A stretch of DNA of 64,000 nucleotides, taken from Spirochaeta lutea (lineage in GTDB: Bacteria > Spirochaetota > Spirochaetia > DSM-27196 > Salinispiraceae). This document shows positions 8,196 through 15,914 of the stretch, piece after piece. Below the pieces are notes generated by a model that worked only from the letters and a program-made list of their open reading frames with translations, was not told the DNA's origin and ran no database searches. The translations under genes and the position numbers were made by a program. The first letter of the stretch is position 1, and every line of letters starts with the position of its first letter. The stretch is from the NCBI RefSeq assembly GCF_000758165.1, contig NZ_JNUP01000064.1, positions 1 through 64,000 on the forward strand, in the 5' to 3' direction.

Positions 8196-8222
8196 ACTAC
8201 GTCTCCTTTTGATAAATCAGTT

Positions 8223-8270
8223 TTGTATTCAGTACAATTATATATTAATAACAATTTTCAGTTGCGTCAA
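8223..8270 (-). promoter_or_regulatory. dps promoter with PerR/Fur-like operator
   Basis: Read on the minus strand: TTGACG (8270-8265), an A/T-rich -10 region around 8248-8241, then the palindrome TTGTACT-G-AATACAA (8237-8223), a 7-1-7 inverted repeat with one mismatch, the architecture of Fur-family boxes. It lies where the transcription start is expected, so a bound repressor would block initiation. A close relative of the box is at the perR promoter. Confidence 0.72.
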
Positions 8271-8349
8271 GGTAATTGGGGGTAGAGTGAAGTAGCTCAG
8301 GGCTCCGGGGACGTATCCGGTTGCCCCGGCTTGGTATCGGCTATGCATA

Positions 8350-8452
8350 GAGTGCACAAAAGCTTGTAACATCCCCATCCGCGGCCCTATCCGGGGGTCA
8401 AACCCGGGCAGCTCCGCTATATCCGGTGTGATTTACAAGCTTTTGCGCACTA
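8350..8452 (-). repeat. MITE-like inverted-repeat element, copy C (~103 bp)
   Basis: Termini AGTGCACAAAAGCTTGTAA and TTTACAAGCTTTTGCGCACTA are near-perfect inverted repeats. The AGCTT substitution is matched on both arms, a compensated change that keeps pairing. The interior in reverse reads CACACCGGATATAGCGGAGC, like copies A and B. It lies between perR and dps, upstream of the dps promoter. Confidence 0.88.
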
Positions 8453-8487
8453 CCCATGGGGCCGGTTTATCCGAAGAAAACCCGGGC

Positions 8488-8895
8488 TTAGGCGCTGCCC
8501 AGGCAGGAGGGGCAGAATCCGTTGAAGTGAACCGAGTGATCGTGTACCTCGAATCCCTGCAGATCCGGTAATGATAAGAGGCTCATGCCAACGGATATAT
8601 CAAATACGTTCCCGCAGGATTCGCATTTAAAGTGGGCGTGGGTTTCAGGGTTATAGAGATCGTACCGGTTTTCCTTACCTTCGATGGTGATAACCTCGGC
8701 GATATGGCGTTCCACGAAGGTTTTTAGGGTATTATACACCGTGGTTTTAGAGAGGCTGGGGATGTCCCCCACCAAATCCTGGTAAATCTGTCCGACGGTG
8801 GGATGGTTGTGGTAGTCCATGAGGTATTCCAAGATCCGCTTGCGAGGATAGGAGGGACTCAGATCATGGTCCCGGAGCACGGACAGGGCATCCAT
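8488..8895 (-). CDS. perR: Fur-family transcriptional regulator, PerR-like
   Basis: 135 residues from ATG 8895 (GAGG 8 bases upstream). An open frame runs to 8973, but its extra 26 residues are atypical and would cover the promoter and operator. Winged helix: LSPSYPRKRILEYL...SLSKTTVYNTLKTFVERHIA. Regulatory metal ligands: YDLYNPETHAHFKC (His, His, Asp). Structural zinc site: two CxxC pairs (CESC and CPSC). PerR proteins use Fe/Mn and His oxidation to sense peroxide. PerR rather than Fur or Zur is inferred from the neighbouring dps and the shared boxes. It is probably autoregulated. Confidence 0.88.
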   Translation of the reverse strand: MDALSVLRDHDLSPSYPRKRILEYLMDYHNHPTVGQIYQDLVGDIPSLSKTTVYNTLKTFVERHIAEVITIEGKENRYDLYNPETHAHFKCESCGNVFDISVGMSLLSLPDLQGFEVHDHSVHFNGFCPSCLGSA

Positions 8896-8963
8896 GGAAT
8901 TATCCTCGGGAGGGTCCTTATCAGCATCGGTTCGGAGGTTATGGTACCTGTTAGCATCCAATT

Positions 8964-9011
8964 TTGTATTCATTACATTAATATAATACTACCAAGATGC
9001 GGGGCAATCAA
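8964..9011 (-). promoter_or_regulatory. perR promoter with PerR/Fur-like operator
   Basis: Read on the minus strand: TTGATT (9011-9006), 17-base spacer, TATTAT (8988-8983), then ATGTAAT-G-AATACAA (8978-8964), sharing TGAATACAAAA with the dps operator. It supports autoregulation and a perR start at 8895. The rest of the 300-base gap 8896-9195 (9012-9195, downstream of the argA-like gene) shows G/C-rich hairpins but no T-run terminator and no gene. Confidence 0.7.
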
Positions 9012-9195
9012 GCCGGCTGTCCCGGAAGTAGTGGTGCGGGGCGATCTTTTATGGTTGCAGTTTTGGCAGCCCGGGTTGAGGCTTGTTGGGGGTGCCGGTT
9101 CCCGGTGGGCTCTTAGTTACCCTTCGGGATTACCGTCCCTGGGACTCTTCATGGGTCCCTCCCTGAAACTCTCCCTCGAGCGCGCCACCCCCGAA

Positions 9196-10779
9196 TCAGG
9201 AGCCGGCATCACCCTTGGACGCATCACCCTTGGACGCATCACCATTCTCACGTTCTTTACCGTCCGCGCTGTCCTCATCGGTCCCGGCCCGATGGGCTAA
9301 CTGCTCTTCCAACATTCCCAGGGGAGGATCGGGGTCAACCTCTTCATACCCGGTGTTGATATTGTACAAGCGGTCGGCATACTCGGCCTGGGTCATGGTG
9401 TACCCCTGGTCTGGGTCCTGTTCGTCTTCCAGGCTCTCGGGGAGTACATCATCCTGGAGGGGATACACAAATACCCGGCTCCGGCGGTTAGGGTCGTATT
9501 TTTTCTGTTTGCTCTCGGGGAGATCCGCAGGGCCGGCCTGAATGAATCCCAGGTTTTCAAACCAGTCGCTGGTCTTTGTGGTTAACACGAACACCCGCTC
9601 CAGGCCTAGGCGCCGAGCCTTACCGATGAGGTAGCTCACGATCTTCTGTCCGATTCCCTTGGTGGAGAACCCCGGATCCACTGCAATACCCGCAATCTCT
9701 GCGGAATTATCCTCGTACCGGTGCAAGGCGCCGCATCCCCGGACCGAACCGTCGGTAATGTAAACCACGAAGTCCTGGTGCAAACGCTCCAGTTCCTGCT
9801 GATCCCGGCGCACGAGAATCCCCTTTTGAATATTGGGCTCCATGATATCCAACACCCCGGGTATATCATCAGCCTGCATATCCCGAATGGACTCAAAGGG
9901 ATCGCTGTGCACCATGGTACCGAAACCCATGGTACTGAAAATTTCCTTGAGAATTACCCCTTCAATGCTGCCGTTTATAATATGCACCCGTTCTACACCA
10001 TTGCTGGCGGCCCGGGCTGCCAGGTCGATGAAGAGGTAGTCCAGGGTCTCGGTGAGCTGGGTATTCAGTTCCAGGAACTCCCGGGCTGCGGGGACCGAAA
10101 GACGGGTGATGTTCCCAGCGTTGGTAACAACCCCCTCTTCGGGTAGACGGTAGCGATCCGCCGAAAGCTCCACCGAATCGGTGAGGAAGAATAGTTTTTC
10201 AGCCTTGAGTTGCTCGGCCAGATAGGTTGCCAGCTCCAATGAGCTGATATTGTATGGATTTCCTGTGGCGCTCCAGCCGATACAGGGGAGAATGGGCACC
10301 ATCCCGTCTTCCAAGACCTTCTCCAGGAGCCGGACATCTATTTTACTTACCGCCCCGGTCTCCTGGTAGTCCACCCCGTCCACGACCCCGATGCTCCGGG
10401 CCCGCACCCAGCTGCCGATAACCGAATCAACATGAAGGCTGGATAGCTGGGTCATGAGTTTGTTGGCCACATCGAAGGCAGCCATCTTTATAAAGGGCAT
10501 GTCCTCCCGGGCAGAAATACGGACCCCCAGATGCCTCCGGGACTCGTGGCCGTAGGCCTCCAGCACATCATCGATATGCCGCCCGGCTCCGGGCACCAGG
10601 AGAATCTGAATTCCGCTCTTATGCAGAATCCCAAGATCCCGGACCAGGGAGGGGAACCGGGGATCGTCAATGATGGCCGAGGAAATCATGATGACAAAGC
10701 GCTTATCAAAAAAGCGCTGGGCATACATGAAAACCTCGCGGATCAGGTCTACCTGACCCTGTAGAATACTTTCTTCCAT
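9196..10779 (-). CDS. argA: ArgA-type N-acetylglutamate synthase (kinase-like + GNAT) with long C-terminal tail
   Basis: 527 residues. Residues ~20-285 are an amino-acid-kinase-like domain (GILHKSGIQILLVPGAGRHID; LPCIGWSATGNPYNISS; LFFLTDSVEL). Residues ~300-435 are a GNAT acetyltransferase (ILVRRDQQELERL, VRGCGALHRYEDNSAEIAGIAVDP, GIGQKIVSYL, LTTKTSDWFENLGF). This order is that of classical ArgA, which makes N-acetylglutamate from acetyl-CoA and glutamate in arginine synthesis. The ~90-residue tail is acidic, absent from E. coli ArgA, and ends in short DASKG repeats. The start lies 3 bases past the stop of the gene before it, with no clear ribosome site, so coupling is likely. Confidence 0.88.
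   Translation of the reverse strand: MEESILQGQVDLIREVFMYAQRFFDKRFVIMISSAIIDDPRFPSLVRDLGILHKSGIQILLVPGAGRHIDDVLEAYGHESRRHLGVRISAREDMPFIKMAAFDVANKLMTQLSSLHVDSVIGSWVRARSIGVVDGVDYQETGAVSKIDVRLLEKVLEDGMVPILPCIGWSATGNPYNISSLELATYLAEQLKAEKLFFLTDSVELSADRYRLPEEGVVTNAGNITRLSVPAAREFLELNTQLTETLDYLFIDLAARAASNGVERVHIINGSIEGVILKEIFSTMGFGTMVHSDPFESIRDMQADDIPGVLDIMEPNIQKGILVRRDQQELERLHQDFVVYITDGSVRGCGALHRYEDNSAEIAGIAVDPGFSTKGIGQKIVSYLIGKARRLGLERVFVLTTKTSDWFENLGFIQAGPADLPESKQKKYDPNRRSRVFVYPLQDDVLPESLEDEQDPDQGYTMTQAEYADRLYNINTGYEEVDPDPPLGMLEEQLAHRAGTDEDSADGKERENGDASKGDASKGDAGS
9206..9243. repeat. 15-base tandem repeat in the 3' end of the ArgA-like gene
   Basis: About 2.5 copies of GCATCACCCTTGGAC in tandem. 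The unit is a multiple of three and encodes repeated Gly-Asp-Ala-Ser-Lys near the C-terminus, so copy-number change would keep the frame. Confidence 0.85.
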
Positions 10780-10782
10780 AGG

Positions 10783-11934
10783 TTACTGGTAATTAATATA
10801 CACCGGCCTGGGATCCAGACTCATGACCTCTTGGGGACTCATGAGGGGATCATCATACCCCTTATCCTTCCAATCCTTGGGGTAAAACAGCTTGAATCCT
10901 TTTAACGGCATATTCTCCGCCTCTACAATATAATTCCAGCTGTACATCTTCAAGGGCGGCGGGCCGAAGCCGTCGGCGTTATGGACCAAATCCACCCGCT
11001 CAAAATCAGACCGGACCAACTCCCGCTGGGTTATCATCTTCCGGTTGAATTGATGGACGATTAAAAACTTTCTGCCAGGAATCTCCTCCTGGATCAGATA
11101 ATCCTGAATCATCTGCTGGGCCTCATTGACCTCCTGGGCGGAAACCCAACCGATCTCCTTTCCGGGCACCAGGGTAGACCATTCAGGATCGATGGCCAAA
11201 TGAACCTGCTCGTACCGCAGCCAGGGCAGCATCTCTTTAACACTCTCCTCCACACTGAACTTTCCCAGTTGATGGTCCAGAATCACCAGCATGTCATGCT
11301 CGGCAGCATAATCCACGTACCGCTGTATAATAGAGGGAGCCAGCCGTCCTACGTTGGCATCGGCCCATACCGTAGCATAGATCAAGTGGAAGGCTGGGCG
11401 AACCCGGATATCCGGGGCCAGGGCCTGATATTCCTGGGCAACCTCCCGGAGGCGTTGGGCCGTCCGTTCGATGGACTGCTCCCCTAGAATCCCCATGAAG
11501 CTGGAATGAGGGTTCCCGTAGAATCCCAGAACCATGGAATCATCGAAGATGCTCGTAAAGGTCTTGTACTCTTCTGTTCCAGGTGATTCCAATGCCCCTG
11601 CATCCTGAGCCGTCCCCGGCTGACCCCGGTCACCCCCCGGCTCGTAGCCCTCTGACCGGTCCTCAATGCCCACCCCCTCCTCGCCGGGGAGGGACTGTTC
11701 GGACTGTTCCGGGTGTATCGGTCCTATTGATTGTTCTCCGGGCTGGGTTGCACCCCCATCCTCGGAACCGGACTGGGCTAGTGCCGGATTCTCAATCTCC
11801 GGCCCCTCCAGTTCCACCGGGCTTCCGTCCTCCTGGGATAACACCAGTACCGGACTGACAACCCCCAGAATAATAAGAAGACCCGCTATAAAGAGCCGCA
11901 TAGGCTTGTGGATATCCTGCTGTTCAGTGCTCAT
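10783..11934 (-). CDS. Secreted/anchored protein of unknown function, possible TIM-barrel fold
   Basis: 383 residues from ATG 11934 (GGAG 6 bases upstream). A membrane helix at ~12-35 (RLFIAGLLIILGVVSPVLVLS) is followed by an acidic, Pro/Gly/Ser-rich linker (~36-125) and a folded domain: MVLGFYGNPHSSFMGILGE, ATVWADANVGRLAPSIIQRY, DMLVILDHQLGKFS, EQVHLAIDPEWS, RKFLIVHQFN. Alternating beta strands ending in Asp/His and helices suggest a TIM-barrel (glycoside-hydrolase-like) fold, but I cannot name a family. It is followed after 3 bases by the ArgA-like gene; the pairing gives no functional hint. Confidence 0.7.
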   Translation of the reverse strand: MSTEQQDIHKPMRLFIAGLLIILGVVSPVLVLSQEDGSPVELEGPEIENPALAQSGSEDGGATQPGEQSIGPIHPEQSEQSLPGEEGVGIEDRSEGYEPGGDRGQPGTAQDAGALESPGTEEYKTFTSIFDDSMVLGFYGNPHSSFMGILGEQSIERTAQRLREVAQEYQALAPDIRVRPAFHLIYATVWADANVGRLAPSIIQRYVDYAAEHDMLVILDHQLGKFSVEESVKEMLPWLRYEQVHLAIDPEWSTLVPGKEIGWVSAQEVNEAQQMIQDYLIQEEIPGRKFLIVHQFNRKMITQRELVRSDFERVDLVHNADGFGPPPLKMYSWNYIVEAENMPLKGFKLFYPKDWKDKGYDDPLMSPQEVMSLDPRPVYINYQ

Positions 11935-11984
11935 GAAAACTCCGTCTTGCTCCAATAGTGAGTTTGCCTCATACTTGAGGAGTC

Positions 11985-12620
11985 ATGGTTACTAGGAATG
12001 TCGGCATACCAGGAGTTTTCCTCAGCCCCAAAACCCAGGGATACACCCTATTCTGGGTTCTTTGGGCCGTGTTTTTACTCAACGCATGTTCCGTAGATCC
12101 CGCAGTTCAGCTAAACCGCATCGAAAGCCGCCTAACAACCATGGCCGAACTACGAAGCTACGAATATATCTACCGAGAGATTCTCTATTTCGGGGAACAG
12201 GAACGCTTTCTCGGTTTCATTCCCACAAAAAATCGACAGTTTCTCTTCAGCGTGAACCTCCACGTCTCTGCCGGCGTAGACCTTACCCAAGCGCGGGTCC
12301 GGCTGAATTCCCAGGACAATCCTGAACTGCTCCTACCCGAACCCCGCATTCTCTCCATCGATGCGCAAGAGGATTCCCTTCGACAGTACTTCTCCCAGGA
12401 CCTTGGGGGAGGTCTCCAGCTTCTGGAGCTCAGTGATTTGCTCGACCAGGCCAAGGAATCCATCCAGGCCGATGCCGTGTCCCGGGGCATCCTGAACCAA
12501 GCCAGGGCGGAGGCTCAGGACATCCTTTCCGGGCTGGGAAGATCCCTGGGGTTTGAGCACATCCAAATCACCTGGTTGAAACCGGAAAATTCAGAGTCCG
12601 CGGAGCAGCCCCATGAGTAA
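11985..12620 (+). CDS. DUF4230-like lipoprotein (first of a tandem pair)
   Basis: 211 residues. N-terminal hydrophobic helix ends in the lipobox-like LLNACS, so it is probably lipid-anchored at Cys ~35. The exported part (LRSYEYIYREILYFGEQER...RQFLFSVNLHVSAGVDLTQARV) follows the DUF4230 pattern: an early aromatic strand, then a hydrophobic strand and a G-V-D-L. Function of DUF4230 is unknown. GAGGAG lies very close to the ATG. Its 3' end overlaps the next gene by 8 bases, and the two products share layout and motifs (R-[IL]-L-S-[IM] strand, C-terminal helix), suggesting a duplicated pair acting together. Confidence 0.65.
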   Translation: MVTRNVGIPGVFLSPKTQGYTLFWVLWAVFLLNACSVDPAVQLNRIESRLTTMAELRSYEYIYREILYFGEQERFLGFIPTKNRQFLFSVNLHVSAGVDLTQARVRLNSQDNPELLLPEPRILSIDAQEDSLRQYFSQDLGGGLQLLELSDLLDQAKESIQADAVSRGILNQARAEAQDILSGLGRSLGFEHIQITWLKPENSESAEQPHE

Positions 12621-13452
12621 GACTCCCAAAGAACCAAGACAGCAGTCTCCGAAACAGAAGGCCCCGCCCCGGGAGAACCGGAAGCCGCGGTTCCGGGTCT
12701 TCCGGTTTTTCGGTCGGCTGCTCTTCTCCAAGGTATTCTGGATACTGATACTTGCAGCCCTCCTGGTCCTCGGGTTTCTGCGCCTCTTTACCCCCTACCT
12801 CGGCCCGGCCCTGGTGCCCTCGGTGTCTCTGTTTAGCCGGAATCAGCACATGAGTACCGATGGACTCTTGGAAGAGATCCGCAGCCTGGATGAGCTGACC
12901 ATCCTCGAATACCTGCACAAAGCCGTGTTCCCCTACGATTTTTTTGCCCCGGGAATCACCATCCCGGATATTTCCGAGAAACTCCGGACGGACCGGTCGG
13001 GCCGGACCCTGCGGGAGGTCCTGAGCGCCGAAGAATGGCAGACCCTGGAGGCCTATAACCTTGCCAGATTAACGGGGTTTGATCCCGGACTCTCCGGACG
13101 GCCTTTTCTCGTGGTTACCCTGGTATACCGCTACGGGTATAACCTCAAGGAACCGGGAATAATAACCATCCGGGAAAACCCGGGCGAGCAAACCGACTTT
13201 ACCGTTTCCCTCCCGCCGCCCCGGCTTCTATCCATGGAGATAGAGGATCCCAGCCGCACCAGCTACCCCTACCCCGATGTGACCCTGGGAGTGCAGGAAT
13301 GGAAACAGATCAGCAGCTTTATTTCCGGATACAGCCCCGGACTTCCCGATGAGGAAGCCGTCTTGCAAAGCGCCAAGGAATCCCTGACCCAGGTAATTAC
13401 CGGGTTTCTTCCCGGAGACCTTGACTTCCGGGTCGAACTAACTACACCTTAG
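12613..13452 (+). CDS. DUF4230-like membrane-anchored protein (second of a tandem pair)
   Basis: 279 residues. A basic, Pro-rich N-terminus (~1-35) precedes one transmembrane helix (VFWILILAALLVLGFLRLF) and an exported domain: LDELTILEYLHKAVFPYDFF, then FLVVTLVYRYGYNL and PPPRLLSMEIEDPS, parallel to the preceding DUF4230-like lipoprotein. The extended N-terminus and TM anchor replace the lipobox. Overlap of 8 bases with the upstream gene indicates translational coupling. An inverted-repeat element starts two bases after its stop codon. Confidence 0.65.
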   Translation: MSKTPKEPRQQSPKQKAPPRENRKPRFRVFRFFGRLLFSKVFWILILAALLVLGFLRLFTPYLGPALVPSVSLFSRNQHMSTDGLLEEIRSLDELTILEYLHKAVFPYDFFAPGITIPDISEKLRTDRSGRTLREVLSAEEWQTLEAYNLARLTGFDPGLSGRPFLVVTLVYRYGYNLKEPGIITIRENPGEQTDFTVSLPPPRLLSMEIEDPSRTSYPYPDVTLGVQEWKQISSFISGYSPGLPDEEAVLQSAKESLTQVITGFLPGDLDFRVELTTP

Positions 13453-13453
13453 G

Positions 13454-13558
13454 TAGTGCATAGAAGGTTGTACACGACACCAGATTTCGTTGCATAGCCC
13501 GGAAATCAAGCCAGGGATGGTGTCGTCAGGGTGAATAGGTACAACCTTTTGCCCACTA
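13454..13558 (+). repeat. MITE-like inverted-repeat element, copy D (105 bp)
   Basis: Begins TAGTGCATAGAAGGTTGTAC and ends GTACAACCTTTTGCCCACTA; CGACACCAGAT and GGTGGTGTCG-like segments recur inside. Four or five positions differ from copy B, so it is an older copy. It starts two bases after a stop codon, so it could also act as a 3' end structure for the DUF4230-like operon. Confidence 0.9.
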
Positions 13559-13628
13559 ATTGACCCTTAGAACCCTCGGTACACCCTGGGAGCACAGGGC
13601 CAGGTTCCCGGCAGGGCAACCTACTGCA

Positions 13629-13657
13629 TTGACTTTTATGTATAGGGACTTTACATT
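13629..13657 (+). promoter_or_regulatory. Sigma70-type promoter of trxA
   Basis: TTGACT (13629-13634), 17-base spacer, TACATT (13652-13657). A ~50-base A/T-rich leader with AAGGA precedes the ATG at 13717. Confidence 0.6.
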
Positions 13658-13716
13658 ACAAGAACTATCTAGTATATTCATATATAGAATTTTCAATATA
13701 TAAGGACGGTAACAGT

Positions 13717-14073
13717 ATGACACAGCAACTAACCAAGGAAGAATTTCTTGAAAAGGTTTTTAATTTCGAAGAAAAGAAGGACTGGGAGTATCAGGGCGAT
13801 AAACCGGCCCTTATCGACTTCTACGCCGATTGGTGCGGCCCCTGTAAAATGGTAGCGCCCGTACTGGAGGAGATCTCCGAGGAATACGGCGATAAAATGC
13901 ATGTATACAAGGTGAACACCGACGAGCAGCAGGAGCTCAGCATGGCCTTCGGCATCCAGAGCATCCCCAGCCTGCTTTTTATCCCCATGGGAGAGAAACC
14001 CCAGATGGCTCAGGGCGCCTTACCCAAGGAAACCCTGCTCCAGGCCATGAAGGAAGTATTGAAGGTTGAATAG
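13717..14073 (+). CDS. trxA: Thioredoxin
   Basis: 118 residues, cytoplasmic, with the redox motif W39-C40-G41-P42-C43 in FYADWCGPCKMVAPVLEEIS and the cis-Pro segment IQSIPSLLFIPMGEKP. About ten extra residues at the N-terminus compared with E. coli Trx. It reduces disulfides in ribonucleotide reductase, peroxiredoxins and other targets with thioredoxin reductase. It has its own promoter and a strong terminator, so it is probably monocistronic. Confidence 0.96.
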   Translation: MTQQLTKEEFLEKVFNFEEKKDWEYQGDKPALIDFYADWCGPCKMVAPVLEEISEEYGDKMHVYKVNTDEQQELSMAFGIQSIPSLLFIPMGEKPQMAQGALPKETLLQAMKEVLKVE

Positions 14074-14083
14074 ACCCACCCTG

Positions 14084-14117
14084 TGCCGGCCTCTCGGGGC
14101 CGGCATACCCCGTTTTT
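14084..14117 (+). terminator. Intrinsic terminator of trxA
   Basis: TGCCGGCC / GGCCGGCA 8-pair perfect stem with a short loop, followed by TACCCCGTTTTT. It starts 11 bases after the trxA stop. Confidence 0.85.
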
Positions 14118-14222
14118 CCTTCACCCGGTCCCCCGGACACCGCGGTCTTGCCAAAATCCTGGATGATCAGATAGACTACCGCCCATGAACGACGAACCTC
14201 CATCGAGTAGGGAGAATTCCCG

Positions 14223-15470
14223 ATGACAACACATATTCTTGTGCTTGTCCTCCTGCTCGCACTCTCCGCATTCTTTTCCGGGACGGAAACGGCATTCACC
14301 AGCCTTTCTATGATTCAAATACAGCAAATCAAAAAACGGTACCGTAATCGCGGTGCCCTCATTGAACGGCTTCACAACCAGGCGGATACCCTTCTGGCCA
14401 CGGTTCTCATCGGCAACAACCTGGTGAATATCGGAATGTCGGTGATCTCCTCGGAATTAACCATCCGTCTCTTCGGCTCCACGGCCCTGGGCATTACCAC
14501 CGGCGTGCTTACCATGGCCATCCTGGTGTTTGGCGAGATCATTCCGAAACAAACCGCCATCTTAAATAACGCCTTTATTTGTATCCATACCGTGCGGATT
14601 ATCTACCTGCTCTCCATTATATTTCGGCCCCTCATCTGGCTGCTCTCGGGTCTCAGCAGGATCATCTCCCGCCTCAGCCCGAAAAATCCCCGGACTCACC
14701 TTACCCTGGACGGAATTCTACACATGGTAAAACACGCCGAAAATATCGGCATATTGGAGAACTACCGCACCAGGATGGTGAAGAGCATTTTCCGGTTCAA
14801 CGATGTAAGCGTCCATGCCATCATGACCCACCGGACCAAGGTGTTCAGTCTTCCCGCCTCTCTACCCATTTCCGAGGCCCTGCCCCTAATCACCGAGGCA
14901 GGATATTCCCGGATTCCAGTGTTTGGAAGGGATCAAGAGCAGATCTTGGGTATCGTATTGGAAAAGGAAGTAATCCGCGCCCTTAATGAGCCTGAAACCA
15001 CCCTAAAGGATCTCATGATGCCCCCGGTGGTGGTGCCGGAAAGCTGGAAAATCCACCGGGTCTTTACCAAGCTCAAGGCTGAGCGGCTTAATCTTGCCAT
15101 CGTACTGGATGAATACGGGGGATTAGCCGGGGTCGTTACCATGGAGGATCTGGTTGAGGAGATTATCGGCGAACTCTACGATGAGAATGAAGAGAAGGAG
15201 GGCAGCCGGGTAACCCGGAATGCCAGCGGTTGGTATACCATCCAGGGTGACACCCCCCTCCATGTCCTGGAAGATATTGTCGGCATAGAGTTTCCTCACG
15301 ACCGTTCCATCGAAACCATCGGCGGATACCTGGCCGACCTGGCTGAGGAACTCCCGAATCCGGGAACCTCGATACCCACTGATGCGGGTACATTTATCAT
15401 CGACCGGATCAGCCGGAAGCAGATCCTCTCGGTCCGATTCCGCCCCGGTACTGATGCCGATGAGACATAA
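14223..15470 (+). CDS. HlyC/CorC (CNNM-CBS) family membrane protein
   Basis: 415 residues. A DUF21/CNNM transmembrane domain (~1-180: LVLVLLLALSAFFSGTETAFTSLS, LVNIGMSVISSELTIRL, FGEIIPKQTAIL) precedes a CBS pair (~200-325: IMTHRTKVFSLPAS...GYSRIPVFG; IVLDEYGGLAGVVTMEDLVEEIIGE) and a CorC_HlyC domain (~335-412: YTIQGDTPLHVLEDIVG). The family exports Mg2+/Co2+ or regulates divalent cations, with CBS domains binding adenine nucleotides. GGGAG precedes the ATG. I see no partner gene; leuS lies downstream beyond an independent RNA gene. Confidence 0.92.
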   Translation: MTTHILVLVLLLALSAFFSGTETAFTSLSMIQIQQIKKRYRNRGALIERLHNQADTLLATVLIGNNLVNIGMSVISSELTIRLFGSTALGITTGVLTMAILVFGEIIPKQTAILNNAFICIHTVRIIYLLSIIFRPLIWLLSGLSRIISRLSPKNPRTHLTLDGILHMVKHAENIGILENYRTRMVKSIFRFNDVSVHAIMTHRTKVFSLPASLPISEALPLITEAGYSRIPVFGRDQEQILGIVLEKEVIRALNEPETTLKDLMMPPVVVPESWKIHRVFTKLKAERLNLAIVLDEYGGLAGVVTMEDLVEEIIGELYDENEEKEGSRVTRNASGWYTIQGDTPLHVLEDIVGIEFPHDRSIETIGGYLADLAEELPNPGTSIPTDAGTFIIDRISRKQILSVRFRPGTDADET

Positions 15471-15629
15471 TGGTACCGGGCTGCCGGATTTCTGGCTTCC
15501 CTGGAGTCCGAGGCACGCCCCCTGGGGTTAGGAATCCCCGGGCTCCGGGCTTATCGACATCTTTATAAAAAACATGAGAGCCAATCGCAAAAATCGCCCG
15601 CAATTGACACTTTTTTTTTAACTTTTTTC

Positions 15630-15659
15630 TTGACAAAAAACTGGGTCATAGATTATATT
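15630..15659 (+). promoter_or_regulatory. Promoter of the leuS-upstream small RNA
   Basis: TTGACA (15630-15635), 18-base spacer, TATATT (15654-15659); predicted start near 15666. The upstream stretch 15604-15629 is T-rich with a second TTGACA. No gene is visible in 15471-15629. Confidence 0.75.
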
Positions 15660-15736
15660 ACGCGCCGTTAGGACTTCTTCATTTAAAAAACTGTTCATTG
15701 TTTTTGTAACCGTACATCACATTGATTGTTTCCTAC

Positions 15737-15811
15737 ATGAACAGACTCGTTGCGATGGCTCGCATTGAGCTGCAACAAACCTCCTTTTTGTGTATCCGGC
15801 CTTGCCGTTGA
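15737..15811 (+). other. Possible 24-codon leader ORF inside the RNA candidate
   Basis: ATG to TGA, encoding a 24-residue peptide starting [10 protein letters not shown] and ending CIRPCR, with Leu at positions 4, 12 and 18. No ribosome site precedes it and the ATG lies in the 8-pair stem. It could be a leucine-sensing leader peptide for attenuation before leuS, or chance. The Leu codons are not clustered, so I hold this weakly. Confidence 0.2.
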
Positions 15812-15842
15812 GCAGTGGCTAGGGCCGGTATGTTTGACGATT

Positions 15843-15879
15843 CCCCTCGGGTTTACCTCCTTTCCCGAGGGGTTTTTTT
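15843..15879 (+). terminator. Strong intrinsic terminator with an ACCTCCTTT loop
   Basis: CCCCTCGGG / CCCGAGGGG 9-pair perfect stem, 12-base loop TTTACCTCCTTT, and seven T. It ends the RNA candidate 71 bases before leuS. Confidence 0.96.
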
Positions 15880-15914
15880 ATCGTAATTCATATTCCCAGC
15901 CGCGCCGGAGTCGA

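Larger units (their letters stand above)
15666..15879 (+). ncRNA. Candidate small RNA (or leader RNA) upstream of leuS with two anti-SD motifs
   Basis: A ~214-base unit lies between a near-consensus promoter and a perfect intrinsic terminator, with no protein gene of normal size. It contains an 8-pair stem CTGTTCAT (15691-15698) / ATGAACAG (15737-15744), a TGCGA/TCGCA hairpin at ~15750-15764, and ACCTCCTTT twice (15779-15787 and 15855-15863). The second copy lies in the 12-base loop of the terminator. That string equals the anti-Shine-Dalgarno end of 16S rRNA, and C/U-rich loops are typical seed regions of trans-acting sRNAs. It does not match tmRNA, SRP, RNase P or T-box consensus strings by eye. 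Alternatives: 6S RNA or a leuS attenuator. Confidence 0.6.
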
